Below, piece by piece: positions 45,307 to 54,629 of a DNA stretch of 64,000 bases. Location of the stretch: contig NZ_LT629771.1 in NCBI RefSeq assembly GCF_900105175.1, forward strand, positions 2,046,001 through 2,110,000, in the 5' to 3' direction. The notes below the pieces were generated by a model. The model did not search any database. It was not told where the DNA came from and saw only the letters and a list, made by a program, of their open reading frames with translations. How positions within the stretch are numbered: the first letter of the stretch is position 1; each line of letters starts with the position of its first letter. Made by a program: the position numbers and the translations under genes. Source of the DNA: Jiangella sp. DSM 45060. GTDB lineage: Bacteria; Actinomycetota; Actinomycetes; Jiangellales; Jiangellaceae.

Positions 45307-46590
45307 ATGACCCGCACATCGCGACTGTGGCGGTCTCTTGCCGTCGCCGGAGCGGCCTCGCTCGTGCTGGCTGCTTGTGGTGGCGACGACGACGGCGGTT
45401 CGGACGACGAGTCGCCCGGCGCCGGCGGCGACGGCGGCACCGCGACCAGCGACGAGCCCCTGACGCTCGGCACGCTGCTCCCCGAGACCGGCAACCTCGC
45501 CTTCCTCGGCCCGCCCGAGTTCGCCGGCGTCGACCTCGCGATCAAGGAGATCAACGAGGCCGGCGGCGTGCTCGGCCACGACGTCGAGGTCACGCACACC
45601 GACTCCAGCGACGCCAGCAACTCGGCCGTCACCCAGCAGTCCACGGAGACACTGCTCTCGGCGGGGGTCGCGGCCATCATCGGCGCCGCGTCGTCGGGTG
45701 TGTCGTTCACGGTGCTCGACCGCATCGTGCAGGACGAGACCATCATGTTCTCGCCGGCCAACACCTCGCCCGACTTCACCACGTATGAGGACGACGGCCT
45801 GTACTTCCGCACCGCGCCGTCCGACGTGCTGCAGGGCCAGGTGCTCGGCGACACCATCCTCAACGACGGCCACGCCAACGTCGCGATCATGAACCTCGAC
45901 GACGCGTACGGCAACGGCCTCGCGCAGTACCTCACCGAGACCCTCGAGAGCGGTGGCGGCACGGTCGTCGACCAGATCGTCTACGACCCGCAGGCGTCGA
46001 ACTACACGTCCGAGGTCACGCAGCTCGCGGCGGCGGCGCCCGACGCCATCGCGCTGATCGGCTTCGAGGAGACCGTCACGATCATCCCCGAGCTGGTCAC
46101 GCAGGGCGTCGGCCCGCAGGAGATCCCGCTGTACTTCGTCGACGGCAACATCTCGAACTGGGGCGACCAGCTGCCGGCGGGGCTGCTCGAAGGCAACAAG
46201 GGCACCCAGCCGGGCGCGGAGATCGGTGACGAGTTCCGGAACCGGCTGCTCGAGGTCGACCCCGAGCTGGTCGATTTCAACTACGGCCCCGAGTCGTACG
46301 ACGCGGCCATGTTGCTGGCGCTGGCCTCGGTCCAGGCCGGTTCGGTCGAGAGCCGCGACATCGCCGACAACCTCGTCGAGGTCTCGCGCGGTGGCACCAA
46401 GTGCACCGCATTCCAGGAGTGCGCCGACCTGCTCGCCGACGGCGAGGACATCGACTACGACGGTGTCTCCGGCCCGATCGAGTTCACCGACGCCGGCGAT
46501 CCCGAGACGGCGACCATCGGCGTGTACCAGTACGACGCCACGAACAACACGGCGCCCATCGACTTCGTCGAGCGGACGATGTCGCAGTGA
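45307..46590 (+). CDS. livK: Branched-chain amino acid ABC transporter substrate-binding lipoprotein (LivK)
   Basis: A 427-residue lipoprotein (LVLAACGGDDDGG lipobox, Cys24) of the LivJ/LivK family. Seen: LTLGTLLPETGNLAFLGPPEFAGVDLAIKEINEAGGVLG, IIGAASSGVSFTVLDRIVQ, FSPANTSPDFTT and NVAIMNLDDAYGNGLAQYL. It delivers ligand to the LivHMGF transporter encoded on the opposite strand from 49.0 to 53.2 kb, with an M20D hydrolase gene between. ATG 45307 is preceded by AGGAG. A strong Rho-independent terminator follows. Confidence 0.9.
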   Translation: MTRTSRLWRSLAVAGAASLVLAACGGDDDGGSDDESPGAGGDGGTATSDEPLTLGTLLPETGNLAFLGPPEFAGVDLAIKEINEAGGVLGHDVEVTHTDSSDASNSAVTQQSTETLLSAGVAAIIGAASSGVSFTVLDRIVQDETIMFSPANTSPDFTTYEDDGLYFRTAPSDVLQGQVLGDTILNDGHANVAIMNLDDAYGNGLAQYLTETLESGGGTVVDQIVYDPQASNYTSEVTQLAAAAPDAIALIGFEETVTIIPELVTQGVGPQEIPLYFVDGNISNWGDQLPAGLLEGNKGTQPGAEIGDEFRNRLLEVDPELVDFNYGPESYDAAMLLALASVQAGSVESRDIADNLVEVSRGGTKCTAFQECADLLADGEDIDYDGVSGPIEFTDAGDPETATIGVYQYDATNNTAPIDFVERTMSQ

Positions 46591-46608
46591 CCTGACGTCA
46601 GCACCGCG

Positions 46609-46642
46609 AAGGCCCCGCCGGGCGTGCCCGGCGGGGCCTTTT
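46609..46642 (+). terminator. Rho-independent terminator after livK
   Basis: AAGGCCCCGCCGGGC and GCCCGGCGGGGCCTT are perfect 15-bp inverted arms separated by two bases, ending in a TTTT run (46639-46642), 18 bases after the livK stop. Outer bases CGCGAA/TTCGCG extend the stem. It is one of the few T-tailed terminators in the window. Confidence 0.9.
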
Positions 46643-46673
46643 CGCGTGCCCACGCCGGACCGTGATACGACCG

Positions 46674-46703
46674 TTGACATTTTATACAGTGCTCTTGTAC
46701 CTT
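46674..46703 (+). promoter_or_regulatory. Sigma-70-type promoter upstream of the M20D gene
   Basis: TTGACA (46674-46679) and TACCTT (46698-46703) are separated by 18 bp in the otherwise AT-rich stretch after the livK terminator. The -35 is a full match and the -10 fits TAnnnT. It would give a leader of about 170 nt for the hydrolase gene. Confidence 0.65.
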
Positions 46704-46760
46704 CCGGTTCAAGGCGCCGAAATCAGCTCCAGCCGACCAATTCGACATCCGTCATGCCTC

Positions 46761-46783
46761 GACGCGACCACTCTGGTCGCGTC
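46761..46783 (+). promoter_or_regulatory. Leader hairpin upstream of the M20D gene
   Basis: GACGCGACC-ACTCT-GGTCGCGTC is a perfect 9-bp stem in the leader between the predicted promoter and the ATG at 46879. It could be an operator dyad or an RNA structure. No known riboswitch core was recognised. Confidence 0.4.
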
Positions 46784-46878
46784 CTGGCAAGCGGTCCCGG
46801 CGACGGCGCCACGCCGCTCATCCCCGCAGCTCAGCCGCCTGCCCGGCCCTTCGCGGGCCGCAGTGAGGAGCGATTGCG

Positions 46879-48609
46879 ATGTGCGACACCGACCACAACG
46901 AACCCGTCAGCAGCCCGCAATTCAGCAGACGCCACGCGATCGGCATGGGCGCCGCCGCGGCGGCCGCCGCGACCGTCGTCCCAGGGCTCACCGGGCGGCA
47001 GGCCGCGTACGCCGCCGCGGAGGTCAGCCCGGACAACTACGAGGCGCCCACCGGCCTCGCGCTGGACAGCAACGCCAAGGACACCGCGCTCGGCGTCATC
47101 GACCGGACCGCCGACGCGATCACCGGCCTCAACGACACCATCTGGGAGTATGCCGAGCCGTCGCTGGCCGAATGGAACTCGGCGCTCGCGGAGGCGGACT
47201 TCCTGCGCCGGGCCGGTTTCCGCATCCAGTGGGCGGTCGGCGGCCTGCCGTCGACGTTCGTCGCGACGTTCAGCAACGGCACCGGCAGCCCCGTCATCGG
47301 GTTCAGCGGCGAGTACGACGCGCTGCCCGGCGTCTCGCAGAAGAAGGGGTCCACCGAGCACGACCCGCTGGTGTACCACGACGACCCCTACTCGCCGAAC
47401 TACGGGTACGGGCACGGCTGCGGCCACTCGGCGCTGGGCGCGGCGGCGGCCGGAGCGGCCGTGGCGGTGGCGAACGCCCTGCGCAGGCACCGGCTCGACG
47501 GCACCGTCAAGTTCTTCGGGTCGACGGCCGAGGAGCAGTTGGTCGGCAAGTCCTACGACGTCATGAAGGGCGTCTACGACGGCTGCGACGTGTTCGTCGA
47601 CTGGCATCCCGGCCGCAACACCAGCACCGGGTTCGGCTCGAACAACGCGCTCAAGGCCATCGCGTTCAACTTCAGCGGCACGCACGGCCATGGCGGCAGC
47701 CCGCTGGGCAACAAGAACGCGCAGAACGCCGTCCGGGCCCTGACAATGCTCACCGACATGATCCGCGAGCACCACGTGGCGCCGTCGGGCCGCATCCACC
47801 ACGCGATCCGGCACTCCGCCGAGGCGCCCAACGTGCACGCCGCGCTGGCCGGCGCCTGGTACTTCGTCCGCGAGGCGACGCCCGAGCGGGTGGCGATCCT
47901 GGCGCAGAAGGTCAGCGACTGTGCCCAGGCGGCGGGCCTGGCCATGCAGATGGACGTGCACGAGCGCGTCGTCGCGAACATCTGGAACAAGCTCCCGAAC
48001 AAGCGCGGCGCCGAGCTCGTCCACGACAACATGGTGCAGATCGGCGCGCCGGAGTTCACCGAGGAGGACCAGGCGTACGGGAAGGGGCTGCAGGCCGCGG
48101 CCGGCATCGCCCAGAACGGCTACAGCACCGGCGTCGCCGACCTGCGCCCGCCCGAGTCGACGTTCCTCGGCGGCGGCTCCACCGACGTCTCCGACATCAG
48201 CTGGATCATCCCGACGCTGAGCCTCGGCACCCCGGTCAGCCCGTCCGGGACGGCCAACCACAGCTGGCTGACCACCGGGTCGACGGTGTCGCACGCGGGC
48301 CACACGGCCCTCATCGCCGCCGCCCGCTACCTGGCCGCCATCGCCGTCGACCTGTTCACGCAGCCGGCGCTGGTGGCCGAGATCAAGGCCGAGCACGCCG
48401 CCCGCACCGCGAACGTCGAGTGGGCCAGCCTCCTCCCGGCCGACTTCCAGCCGCCGGCCATCGCGCCGCCGGACTGGTTCCTCAAGCGGACCGGGCAGAA
48501 GTGGCCCAACGGGCAGGTCGCCTGGCCGCCCGAGCGGATCGTCGGGCACACCAAGTGGGACAGCCTCGGCCCGCCCGTACCGCCGGGCAACGTCCAGCCC
48601 TACGAATGA
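46879..48609 (+). CDS. TAT-exported M20D-family amidohydrolase (AbgB-like)
   Basis: A 576-residue enzyme with a twin-arginine signal (FSRRHAIGMGAAAAAAATVV). The M20D catalytic domain shows IGFSGEYDALPG, the metal motif [35 protein letters not shown] (catalytic Glu) and DVFVDWHPG, with HGHGGSPLG in the dimerisation domain. AbgB-type enzymes hydrolyse p-aminobenzoyl-glutamate or N-acyl amino acids; secretion suggests extracellular release of amino acids that the neighbouring Liv transporter could import. GAGGAG precedes ATG 46879. The last 80 residues are a less conserved Trp/Pro-rich tail. Confidence 0.9.
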   Translation: MCDTDHNEPVSSPQFSRRHAIGMGAAAAAAATVVPGLTGRQAAYAAAEVSPDNYEAPTGLALDSNAKDTALGVIDRTADAITGLNDTIWEYAEPSLAEWNSALAEADFLRRAGFRIQWAVGGLPSTFVATFSNGTGSPVIGFSGEYDALPGVSQKKGSTEHDPLVYHDDPYSPNYGYGHGCGHSALGAAAAGAAVAVANALRRHRLDGTVKFFGSTAEEQLVGKSYDVMKGVYDGCDVFVDWHPGRNTSTGFGSNNALKAIAFNFSGTHGHGGSPLGNKNAQNAVRALTMLTDMIREHHVAPSGRIHHAIRHSAEAPNVHAALAGAWYFVREATPERVAILAQKVSDCAQAAGLAMQMDVHERVVANIWNKLPNKRGAELVHDNMVQIGAPEFTEEDQAYGKGLQAAAGIAQNGYSTGVADLRPPESTFLGGGSTDVSDISWIIPTLSLGTPVSPSGTANHSWLTTGSTVSHAGHTALIAAARYLAAIAVDLFTQPALVAEIKAEHAARTANVEWASLLPADFQPPAIAPPDWFLKRTGQKWPNGQVAWPPERIVGHTKWDSLGPPVPPGNVQPYE

Positions 48610-48662
48610 GACGTGGGCGGGGGTTCGCGCACCGGCGAGCCCCCGCCCGCCACGTCGCCCGC

Positions 48663-48910
48663 GTTCACGCCTGGTTCACGGCGCCCGCCCGTAGGGTGGG
48701 TGCCCTCCCGGCCGGGAGGGGGCCGTACCCCGCGCTGACGACAGGGGCAGGGCGGGCGCCGCACCTCGAGCTGACGACGACAGCGGCCGGGCGGGCGCCG
48801 CACCCGGCGCTTGGCGTGCGAAGCGACGTCGGTGGCCCGCGTTCACGCCTGGTTCACGCGGCCCGCCCGTAGGGTGGGTGCCCTCCCGGCCGGGAGGGGG
48901 CCGTACCCCG
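48663..48910 (-). repeat. Two direct copies (178 bp apart) of dispersed GC-rich repeat, type A
   Basis: GTTCACGCCTGGTTCAC begins at 48663 and 48841; each copy continues with GCCCGCCCGTAGGGTGGG and the palindrome CCTCCCGGCCGGGAGG, the reverse orientation of the copies at 3.0-3.3 kb. GCTGACGAC repeats occur between. They fill the gap between the convergent M20D gene and livF (48610-49042), which has no gene. Confidence 0.85.
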
Positions 48911-49042
48911 CGCTGACGACAGCCGCCGGGCGGGCACCGCACTCGGCGCTGACGACGGCTGCCGGCGCGCCGGGTTCGAGCTGGCGCCAGACGTGCCGAG
49001 GCCGCCGGCCCGACAAGGCGGGACCGGCGGCCGAAACGACCG

Positions 49043-49818
<776 letters not shown>

Positions 49819-49822
<4 letters not shown>

Positions 49823-50820
49823 CGTCCGTCCTTCGTCTCGGCGGCGCCTTCGGGCACCACGGTCTCGGCCGCCGGTTCCTGACCGAGCTCGACGGCCACC
49901 TGCTCGGCCAGCGCGCCGGTCTCGAGCTGCTCCTCCAGCTCGGCCAGCGACTGGTCGTGGTGGGCGCCGAGGTAGGCGTCGATGACCTTGTGGTCGGACA
50001 TGACGGCGTCGGGCGGGCCCTCGGCGAGGATCTTGCCCTGGCCCATGACGACCACCCAGTCGGCGATGTCGCGGACCATGTCCATGTCGTGCTCGACGAA
50101 CAGGACGGTCATGCCCTGCTCGCGCAGGTTGGAGACGTGTTCGAGCAGCGACTGGGTGAGCGCCGGGTTGACGCCCGCCATCGGCTCGTCGAGCATGACG
50201 AGCTCCGGCCCGACCATGAGCGCGCGGGCCATCTCGAGCAGCTTGCGCTGGCCGCCGGAGAGCGAGCCGGCGAAGTCGTCGCGCTTGGTGTCGAGCTTGA
50301 ACCGGGCCAGCAGGTCGTCGGCGCGGCCGGTGATCTCCTGCTCCTGGGAGCGCCAGGTGAACGGCAGCAGCGCCCGCCAGAACGTCTCGCCGCGCTGCCC
50401 GGTGGCGCCCAACCGCATGTTCTCGATGACCGTCAGCTTCGACAGCGCCTTGGTCAGCTGGAACGTGCGCACCATGCCGGCGCGCGCCACCTTGAACGGC
50501 GGCGTGCCGTGCAGCGACCGGCCGTTGAACGACCACGTGCCGGCGTTGGGGCGGTCGAACCCGGTGAGCAGGTTGAAGAACGTCGTCTTGCCGGCGCCGT
50601 TGGGCCCGATCAGGGCGGTGATGGAGCCGCGCTGCACCTCGACGTGGTCGACGTCGACGGCGAGCAGGCCGCCGAAGTGCCGCTTGACGCCGTCGGCGAT
50701 GAGGATCGGGTCGGGCTTCTTGGCACCGGGCTCGCGGGCCACGTCGGCGAGGGCGGCGACCGCCGCCTCGCGCTTGGCCGTCAGGGACGTCGGGGTCCTC
50801 TGGTCATCGTCAGCGGGCAT
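49819..50820 (-). CDS. livG: Branched-chain amino acid ABC transporter ATP-binding protein LivG
   Basis: A 333-residue ATPase. Walker A GPNGAGKTTFFNLLTGF near residue 70, LivG-type RTFQLTKALSKLTVIENM, signature LSGGQRKLLEMARALM, Walker B LVMLDEPMAGVNP and VLFVEHDMDMVRDIADWVVVMGQG. It has extra sequence at both ends: 35 charged residues first and about 60 acidic residues after the domain. It overlaps livM by 11 bases and livF by four. Confidence 0.95.
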
Positions 50821-51799
50821 CGAGCGCGATCTCCCTCCGGTCGCCGAGAATGCCTTGCGGGCGGAACACCAGCAGGAGCACCAGGACGACGCCGGTCAAC
50901 ATGAATCGTACGGCTCCGGTGTCGTTGGAATCCATCAGCCAGTCAGGGATGTACCCCTCCTGGATGGCTCCGCGCAGGGCGAGGTCGATGAACTGGAACG
51001 CGAACCAGACGATCGCGGCGCCCAGCACCGGGCCGAACACCGTCGCCGCGCCGCCCAGGATGAGGATGGCGTAGGCGAAGAAGGTGAAGTTGGTGGCGTA
51101 CACGTCGGGCTGCATCGCACCCTGGAACAGCGAGTACACGACGCCGGCCAGCGACCCCATGACACCGCCGATGACCAGCGACTGCATCTTGTAGGCGTAG
51201 ACGTTCTTGCCGAGGCTGCGCACGGCGTCCTCGTCCTCGCGGATGCCCTTGAGCACGCGGCCCCACGGGCTGCGCATGAGCAGCCAGACGGCCAGCGTGC
51301 AGATGGCCACCAGGATCCAGCCGACGGTGAGCACCCACAGCACCCGCTCGCGGAACTCGAACGGGCCGAACGACACCGGCTCGGTGAACGGGTTGAGGTC
51401 GTAGAACGTGTTGCTGAAGCCGGTGATGCCGTCGGAGCCGCCGAAGACGTCGCGGCCCGACGCCGAGCGTCCGACCAGGCGGACGATCTCGGAGGCGGCG
51501 ATGGTGACGATGGCGAGGTAGTCGGCGCGCAACCGCAGTGTCGGGATGCCCAGCAGCAGCGCCAGGACGATCGCGCCGCCGATGGCGACCACCAGGCCGA
51601 GCCAGAACGACATCTCGTAGGTGGTGACGATGACGGCGATGCCGTAGCCGCCGACGGCGGCGAACGCGGCCTGGCCGAAGTTCAGCAGGCCGGTGTAGCC
51701 GAACTGCACGTTGATGCCGATGGCGGCGAGGGCGAACACGATCGCCTGGACGCCGATCAGCTCGCGCAGCGACAGCTCGAGGATGTTTCCCCAGTCCAT
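50810..51799 (-). CDS. livM: Branched-chain amino acid ABC transporter permease LivM
   Basis: A 329-residue permease with about nine hydrophobic segments and LivM features: GLLNFGQAAFAAVGGYG near residue 40, DYLAIVTIAASEIVRL, the EAA-like loop SPWGRVLKGIREDEDAVRSLGKNV, and a C-terminal VFRPQGILGDR. It pairs with LivH in the membrane. ATG 51799 is preceded by GGAGCAACGACC. It overlaps livG by 11 bases. Confidence 0.95.
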   Translation of the reverse strand: MDWGNILELSLRELIGVQAIVFALAAIGINVQFGYTGLLNFGQAAFAAVGGYGIAVIVTTYEMSFWLGLVVAIGGAIVLALLLGIPTLRLRADYLAIVTIAASEIVRLVGRSASGRDVFGGSDGITGFSNTFYDLNPFTEPVSFGPFEFRERVLWVLTVGWILVAICTLAVWLLMRSPWGRVLKGIREDEDAVRSLGKNVYAYKMQSLVIGGVMGSLAGVVYSLFQGAMQPDVYATNFTFFAYAILILGGAATVFGPVLGAAIVWFAFQFIDLALRGAIQEGYIPDWLMDSNDTGAVRFMLTGVVLVLLLVFRPQGILGDRREIALDAR

Positions 51800-51818
51800 G
51801 GTCGTTGCTCCTTCCGCC

Positions 51819-53177
51819 TCAGCCGACCCGCTCGCGGCGGCCGAGGATGCCCTGCGGCCGGACCAGGAGGATCAGGATGAGCACGACCAGCACACCGGCC
51901 GTCTTGAGTTCCGATGGGACCACGTACGCCGAGACCTCGATGAAGATGCCCACGATCAGCGCGCCGACCATGGCGCCCCAGGCGGTGCCGAGCCCACCGA
52001 GGATGGTCGCGGCGAACACCAGCAGCAGGATGCGCATGCCCATGAGGTAGTCGACGCCCTGGATCATGCCGAAGAAGACGCCGGACAGGCCGGCCAGCGC
52101 AGTGCCGACCGTCCACACCACGGTGATGACGCGGTCGACGTTGATGCCGGACGCGGCGGCCAGGGCCGGGTTGTCGGCGACCGCGCGGGTGGCCTTGCCC
52201 ATGCGGGTGCGGGTCAACGCCAGCGCGACGGCGGCGAGCAGCACCACGCAGATGCCCATGATGATGAGGTCGCGTGGCGTGATGAAGACGGGCCCGATCT
52301 CGATGGGGCGCTGGTAGGTGTACTGGTCGTACGTCTCGCGGCCGCCGCCGATGATGAACTGCGTCAGGTAGCGCAGGATCAGCGACACGCCGATCGAGAT
52401 GATCATCAGCGCGATCAACCCGGTGGGTTTCTTCCGCAGCGGTCTCCAGAACCCGCGGTCCTGGCCCCAGCCGAAGATCGCGCTGAGGAGGGTGGCCAGC
52501 AGCGCCGCCGCCAGCACGGGCACGCCGGCCTGGTTGAGCAGCAGCGCCGCGACGGCGCCGAAGACGATCAGCTCGCCGTGCGCGAAGTTGGTGAGGCCGG
52601 TGGTGCCGAAGACCAGCGACAGCCCCAACCCGGCGAGGCCGAGGATGAGACCGAAGCGCAGGCCGCTGACGAACAGCTGCAGCAGCTGGTTGTTGCCGGT
52701 GGTGGCGGTGACGTCCTCGCCGGCCTCGGACTCCGCGCTGCCGCCGCCGGGCGCCTCGTCCTCCTCGCCCGCGGGCGGCTCGGACTCCGATGGTGACGGC
52801 TGTTCGCCGCCGTCCTCGGGCGCGCCGACGCGGAACAGTACGACCTTGCGCTGCTGCGGGTTGACGGTGGTCTCGATGGTGTCGCGGGCGACGCCGGGCG
52901 CCGTCGACGGCAGTGTGGCCGCGTCGAGCGTCACCGAGTAGTCGCCGGGTCCGGGGACCGGGACCTCCCAGGTGCCGTCTGCGGCGGTCTGCGCGGTGCC
53001 GATCTCGTCGCCGTCGGCCGAGGCGACGGTGATGGTGACGCCGGCGACCGGCGCGTCCTGATACGTGAGCGTGCCGTGGATCGTCTCGCCGCTGCCCTGG
53101 GCCACCGCCGGGGTGGCGAGCAGGACGGCGGCCAGGACAGCGAGCAGCGCTCCCAGACATCTGGCCAGCTTCTGCAC
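51819..53177 (-). CDS. livH: LivH permease with fused extracytoplasmic carboxypeptidase-regulatory-like domain
   Basis: A 452-residue protein. Residues 1-27 form a signal peptide (VQKLARCLGALLAVLAAVLL then ATPAVAQ). Residues 30-115 are a beta-sandwich like CarboxypepD_reg domains (IHGTLTYQDAPVAGVTITVASADG and GTWEVPVPGPGDYSVTLDAATLP). A Glu/Ser/Pro-rich linker follows (about 120-155). From 160 the sequence is LivH: GLRFGLILGLAGLGLSLVFGTTGLTNFAHGELI, RTRMGKATRAVADNPALAAASGINV and RPQGILGRR. Typical LivH is about 290 residues without the first part. GTG 53177 with GGAGG upstream. Confidence 0.9.
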   Translation of the reverse strand: MQKLARCLGALLAVLAAVLLATPAVAQGSGETIHGTLTYQDAPVAGVTITVASADGDEIGTAQTAADGTWEVPVPGPGDYSVTLDAATLPSTAPGVARDTIETTVNPQQRKVVLFRVGAPEDGGEQPSPSESEPPAGEEDEAPGGGSAESEAGEDVTATTGNNQLLQLFVSGLRFGLILGLAGLGLSLVFGTTGLTNFAHGELIVFGAVAALLLNQAGVPVLAAALLATLLSAIFGWGQDRGFWRPLRKKPTGLIALMIISIGVSLILRYLTQFIIGGGRETYDQYTYQRPIEIGPVFITPRDLIIMGICVVLLAAVALALTRTRMGKATRAVADNPALAAASGINVDRVITVVWTVGTALAGLSGVFFGMIQGVDYLMGMRILLLVFAATILGGLGTAWGAMVGALIVGIFIEVSAYVVPSELKTAGVLVVLILILLVRPQGILGRRERVG

Positions 53178-53232
53178 GTGTGGTGTACCTCCTGCTCCCA
53201 GGACCGGCCGCACGTGTGGCAGGCACACGTCA

Positions 53233-53272
53233 GATCGGTCGTCCGATCGTCAGACGTTCGTGCCGGAGCATA
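53233..53272 (-). promoter_or_regulatory. Candidate promoter and operator of the livHMGF operon
   Basis: On the minus strand TATGCT (53272-53267) fits a -10 hexamer. GATCGG-TCGT-CCGATC (53233-53248), a perfect 6-bp dyad flanked by GTCAG direct repeats, lies about 20-35 bases downstream, where a repressor would block initiation. No convincing -35 was found and the regulator is unknown. Confidence 0.45.
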
Positions 53273-53356
53273 ACTCGCTTCTGGGACGTCTCCGTGGCTG
53301 CGGGCGCCCCGAGTCCGGACCGATACCAGTTGGTGACGTTCGGGCATTCCTGCACG

Positions 53357-54106
53357 TCAGGTGCGAATGACAGCGACAATACTGACAAGTAGTGGTGCCA
53401 CCAGTAGAGCGGGCAGCAGATCGCCTACGGGAAGCGGCTTCATCCGCAGCAGCCGCAGCGCGACGCCGACGAGCAGCAGACCGCCGGTCGCCGTGATCGC
53501 CGCGACGTACGCGTCGCCGAGCAGGCTCCCGGCGATGACGCCGACCAGCGTCAGCAGCCCCTGCACCACGGCGACGGCGATGGCCGACGCCATGACGCCC
53601 CACCCGAGCGAGGCCGCGAACGCGACCGCCGCGAACCCGTCCATCGTCGCCTTGAGCGCCAGCTGGTCGTAGCCCAGCCCCATGCCGTCGGAGAGCGAGC
53701 CGAGGATCGTCAGCGGGCCGACGCAGAACAGCAGCGACGTGCTGACGAAACCCTCGACGAAGCGCCGCCGGGCCTCGCCGTCGCCGTCACGCGACAGCCG
53801 CCGCTGCAGGCCGGACCCGACGTCCTCCAGCCGCGCCTCGATCCGCAGCAGCGAGCCGGCGATGCCGCCGATCAGCAGCGCGCCCAGCACGATCAGCACC
53901 GTCGCGGAGTCGCCCACCTCCGCGGCGAACCCCGCGTCCAGGACCGCGGCCGCGGAGACCGCCGCGATGAGCAGCGTGACCAGCCCCAGCGCGTCGGTGA
54001 CGACATCGCGGGTGCGCTGCGGCAGCCGGTGGCCGACGAGCAGCCCGGCGGCGGAGCCGGCGACGACGGTGACGACGTTGAGGACGGTGCCGAACCCCGG
54101 GAACAT
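53357..54106 (-). CDS. DUF554 family membrane protein
   Basis: A 249-residue membrane protein with about seven hydrophobic segments and DUF554 features: GTVLNVVTVVAGSAAGLLVGHRLP at the N-terminus, LLIGGIAGSLLRIEARLEDVGSGLQRRL, GFVSTSLLFCVGPLTILGSLSDG and DGFAAVAFAASLGWGV. Function is unknown, though it is widespread and believed to be a transporter. It is six bases from the upstream thioesterase gene, so the two likely form an operon. Confidence 0.9.
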   Translation of the reverse strand: MFPGFGTVLNVVTVVAGSAAGLLVGHRLPQRTRDVVTDALGLVTLLIAAVSAAAVLDAGFAAEVGDSATVLIVLGALLIGGIAGSLLRIEARLEDVGSGLQRRLSRDGDGEARRRFVEGFVSTSLLFCVGPLTILGSLSDGMGLGYDQLALKATMDGFAAVAFAASLGWGVMASAIAVAVVQGLLTLVGVIAGSLLGDAYVAAITATGGLLLVGVALRLLRMKPLPVGDLLPALLVAPLLVSIVAVIRT

Positions 54107-54112
54107 CCGGCG

Positions 54113-54547
54113 TCAGTCGCCGGGTTCGATCGGGATCAGGAAGCAGGTGAGCCGCGCGGTGCAGACCCGCCGGCCGTCGTCGTCGCTGATGACGATCTCG
54201 AAGCTGGCCGAGCTGCGGCCCAGGTGCGCCGGCGTGGCCACCGCGGTGACGTGTCCGGACCGGACGCCGCGGTGGTGGGTGGCGTTGATGTCGACGCCGA
54301 CGGCGTACCTGTCGGGCGCGCCGTGCAGGTTGGCCGCGACCGAGCCGACGCTCTCGGCCAGCACGCACGACGCGCCGCCGTGCAGCAGCCCGAACGGCTG
54401 GGTGTTGCCCTCGACCGGCATCCGCGCGACCACCCGCTCGGCGCTGGCCTCGACGTACTCGATGCCCATGCGGGTGTCGAGCGGGGCGTGCGGGACGCCG
54501 GGCTGGCGGGTGTACGCGTCGACGGAGTCACGGGCCGGTTCGGTCAT
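54113..54547 (-). CDS. PaaI-type hotdog-fold thioesterase
   Basis: A 144-residue single hotdog-fold protein. It has TRMGIEYVEASAERVVARMPV, the catalytic-helix motif GLLHGGASCVLAESVGS (PaaI HGG motif) and GVDINATHHRGVRSGHVTAVATP. Such enzymes hydrolyse hydroxybenzoyl- or phenylacetyl-CoA and similar thioesters, or 1,4-dihydroxy-2-naphthoyl-CoA in menaquinone synthesis. The start at 54547 gives MTEPARDSV. It precedes DUF554. Confidence 0.9.
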   Translation of the reverse strand: MTEPARDSVDAYTRQPGVPHAPLDTRMGIEYVEASAERVVARMPVEGNTQPFGLLHGGASCVLAESVGSVAANLHGAPDRYAVGVDINATHHRGVRSGHVTAVATPAHLGRSSASFEIVISDDDGRRVCTARLTCFLIPIEPGD

Positions 54548-54629
54548 GGCCGGACGATATCGCGGCCGGGAACGGGGTCGTCCGGGCAGACCCTGCGACA
54601 ATGTCGGTACCGGCTACTAGGGTTGCCGC

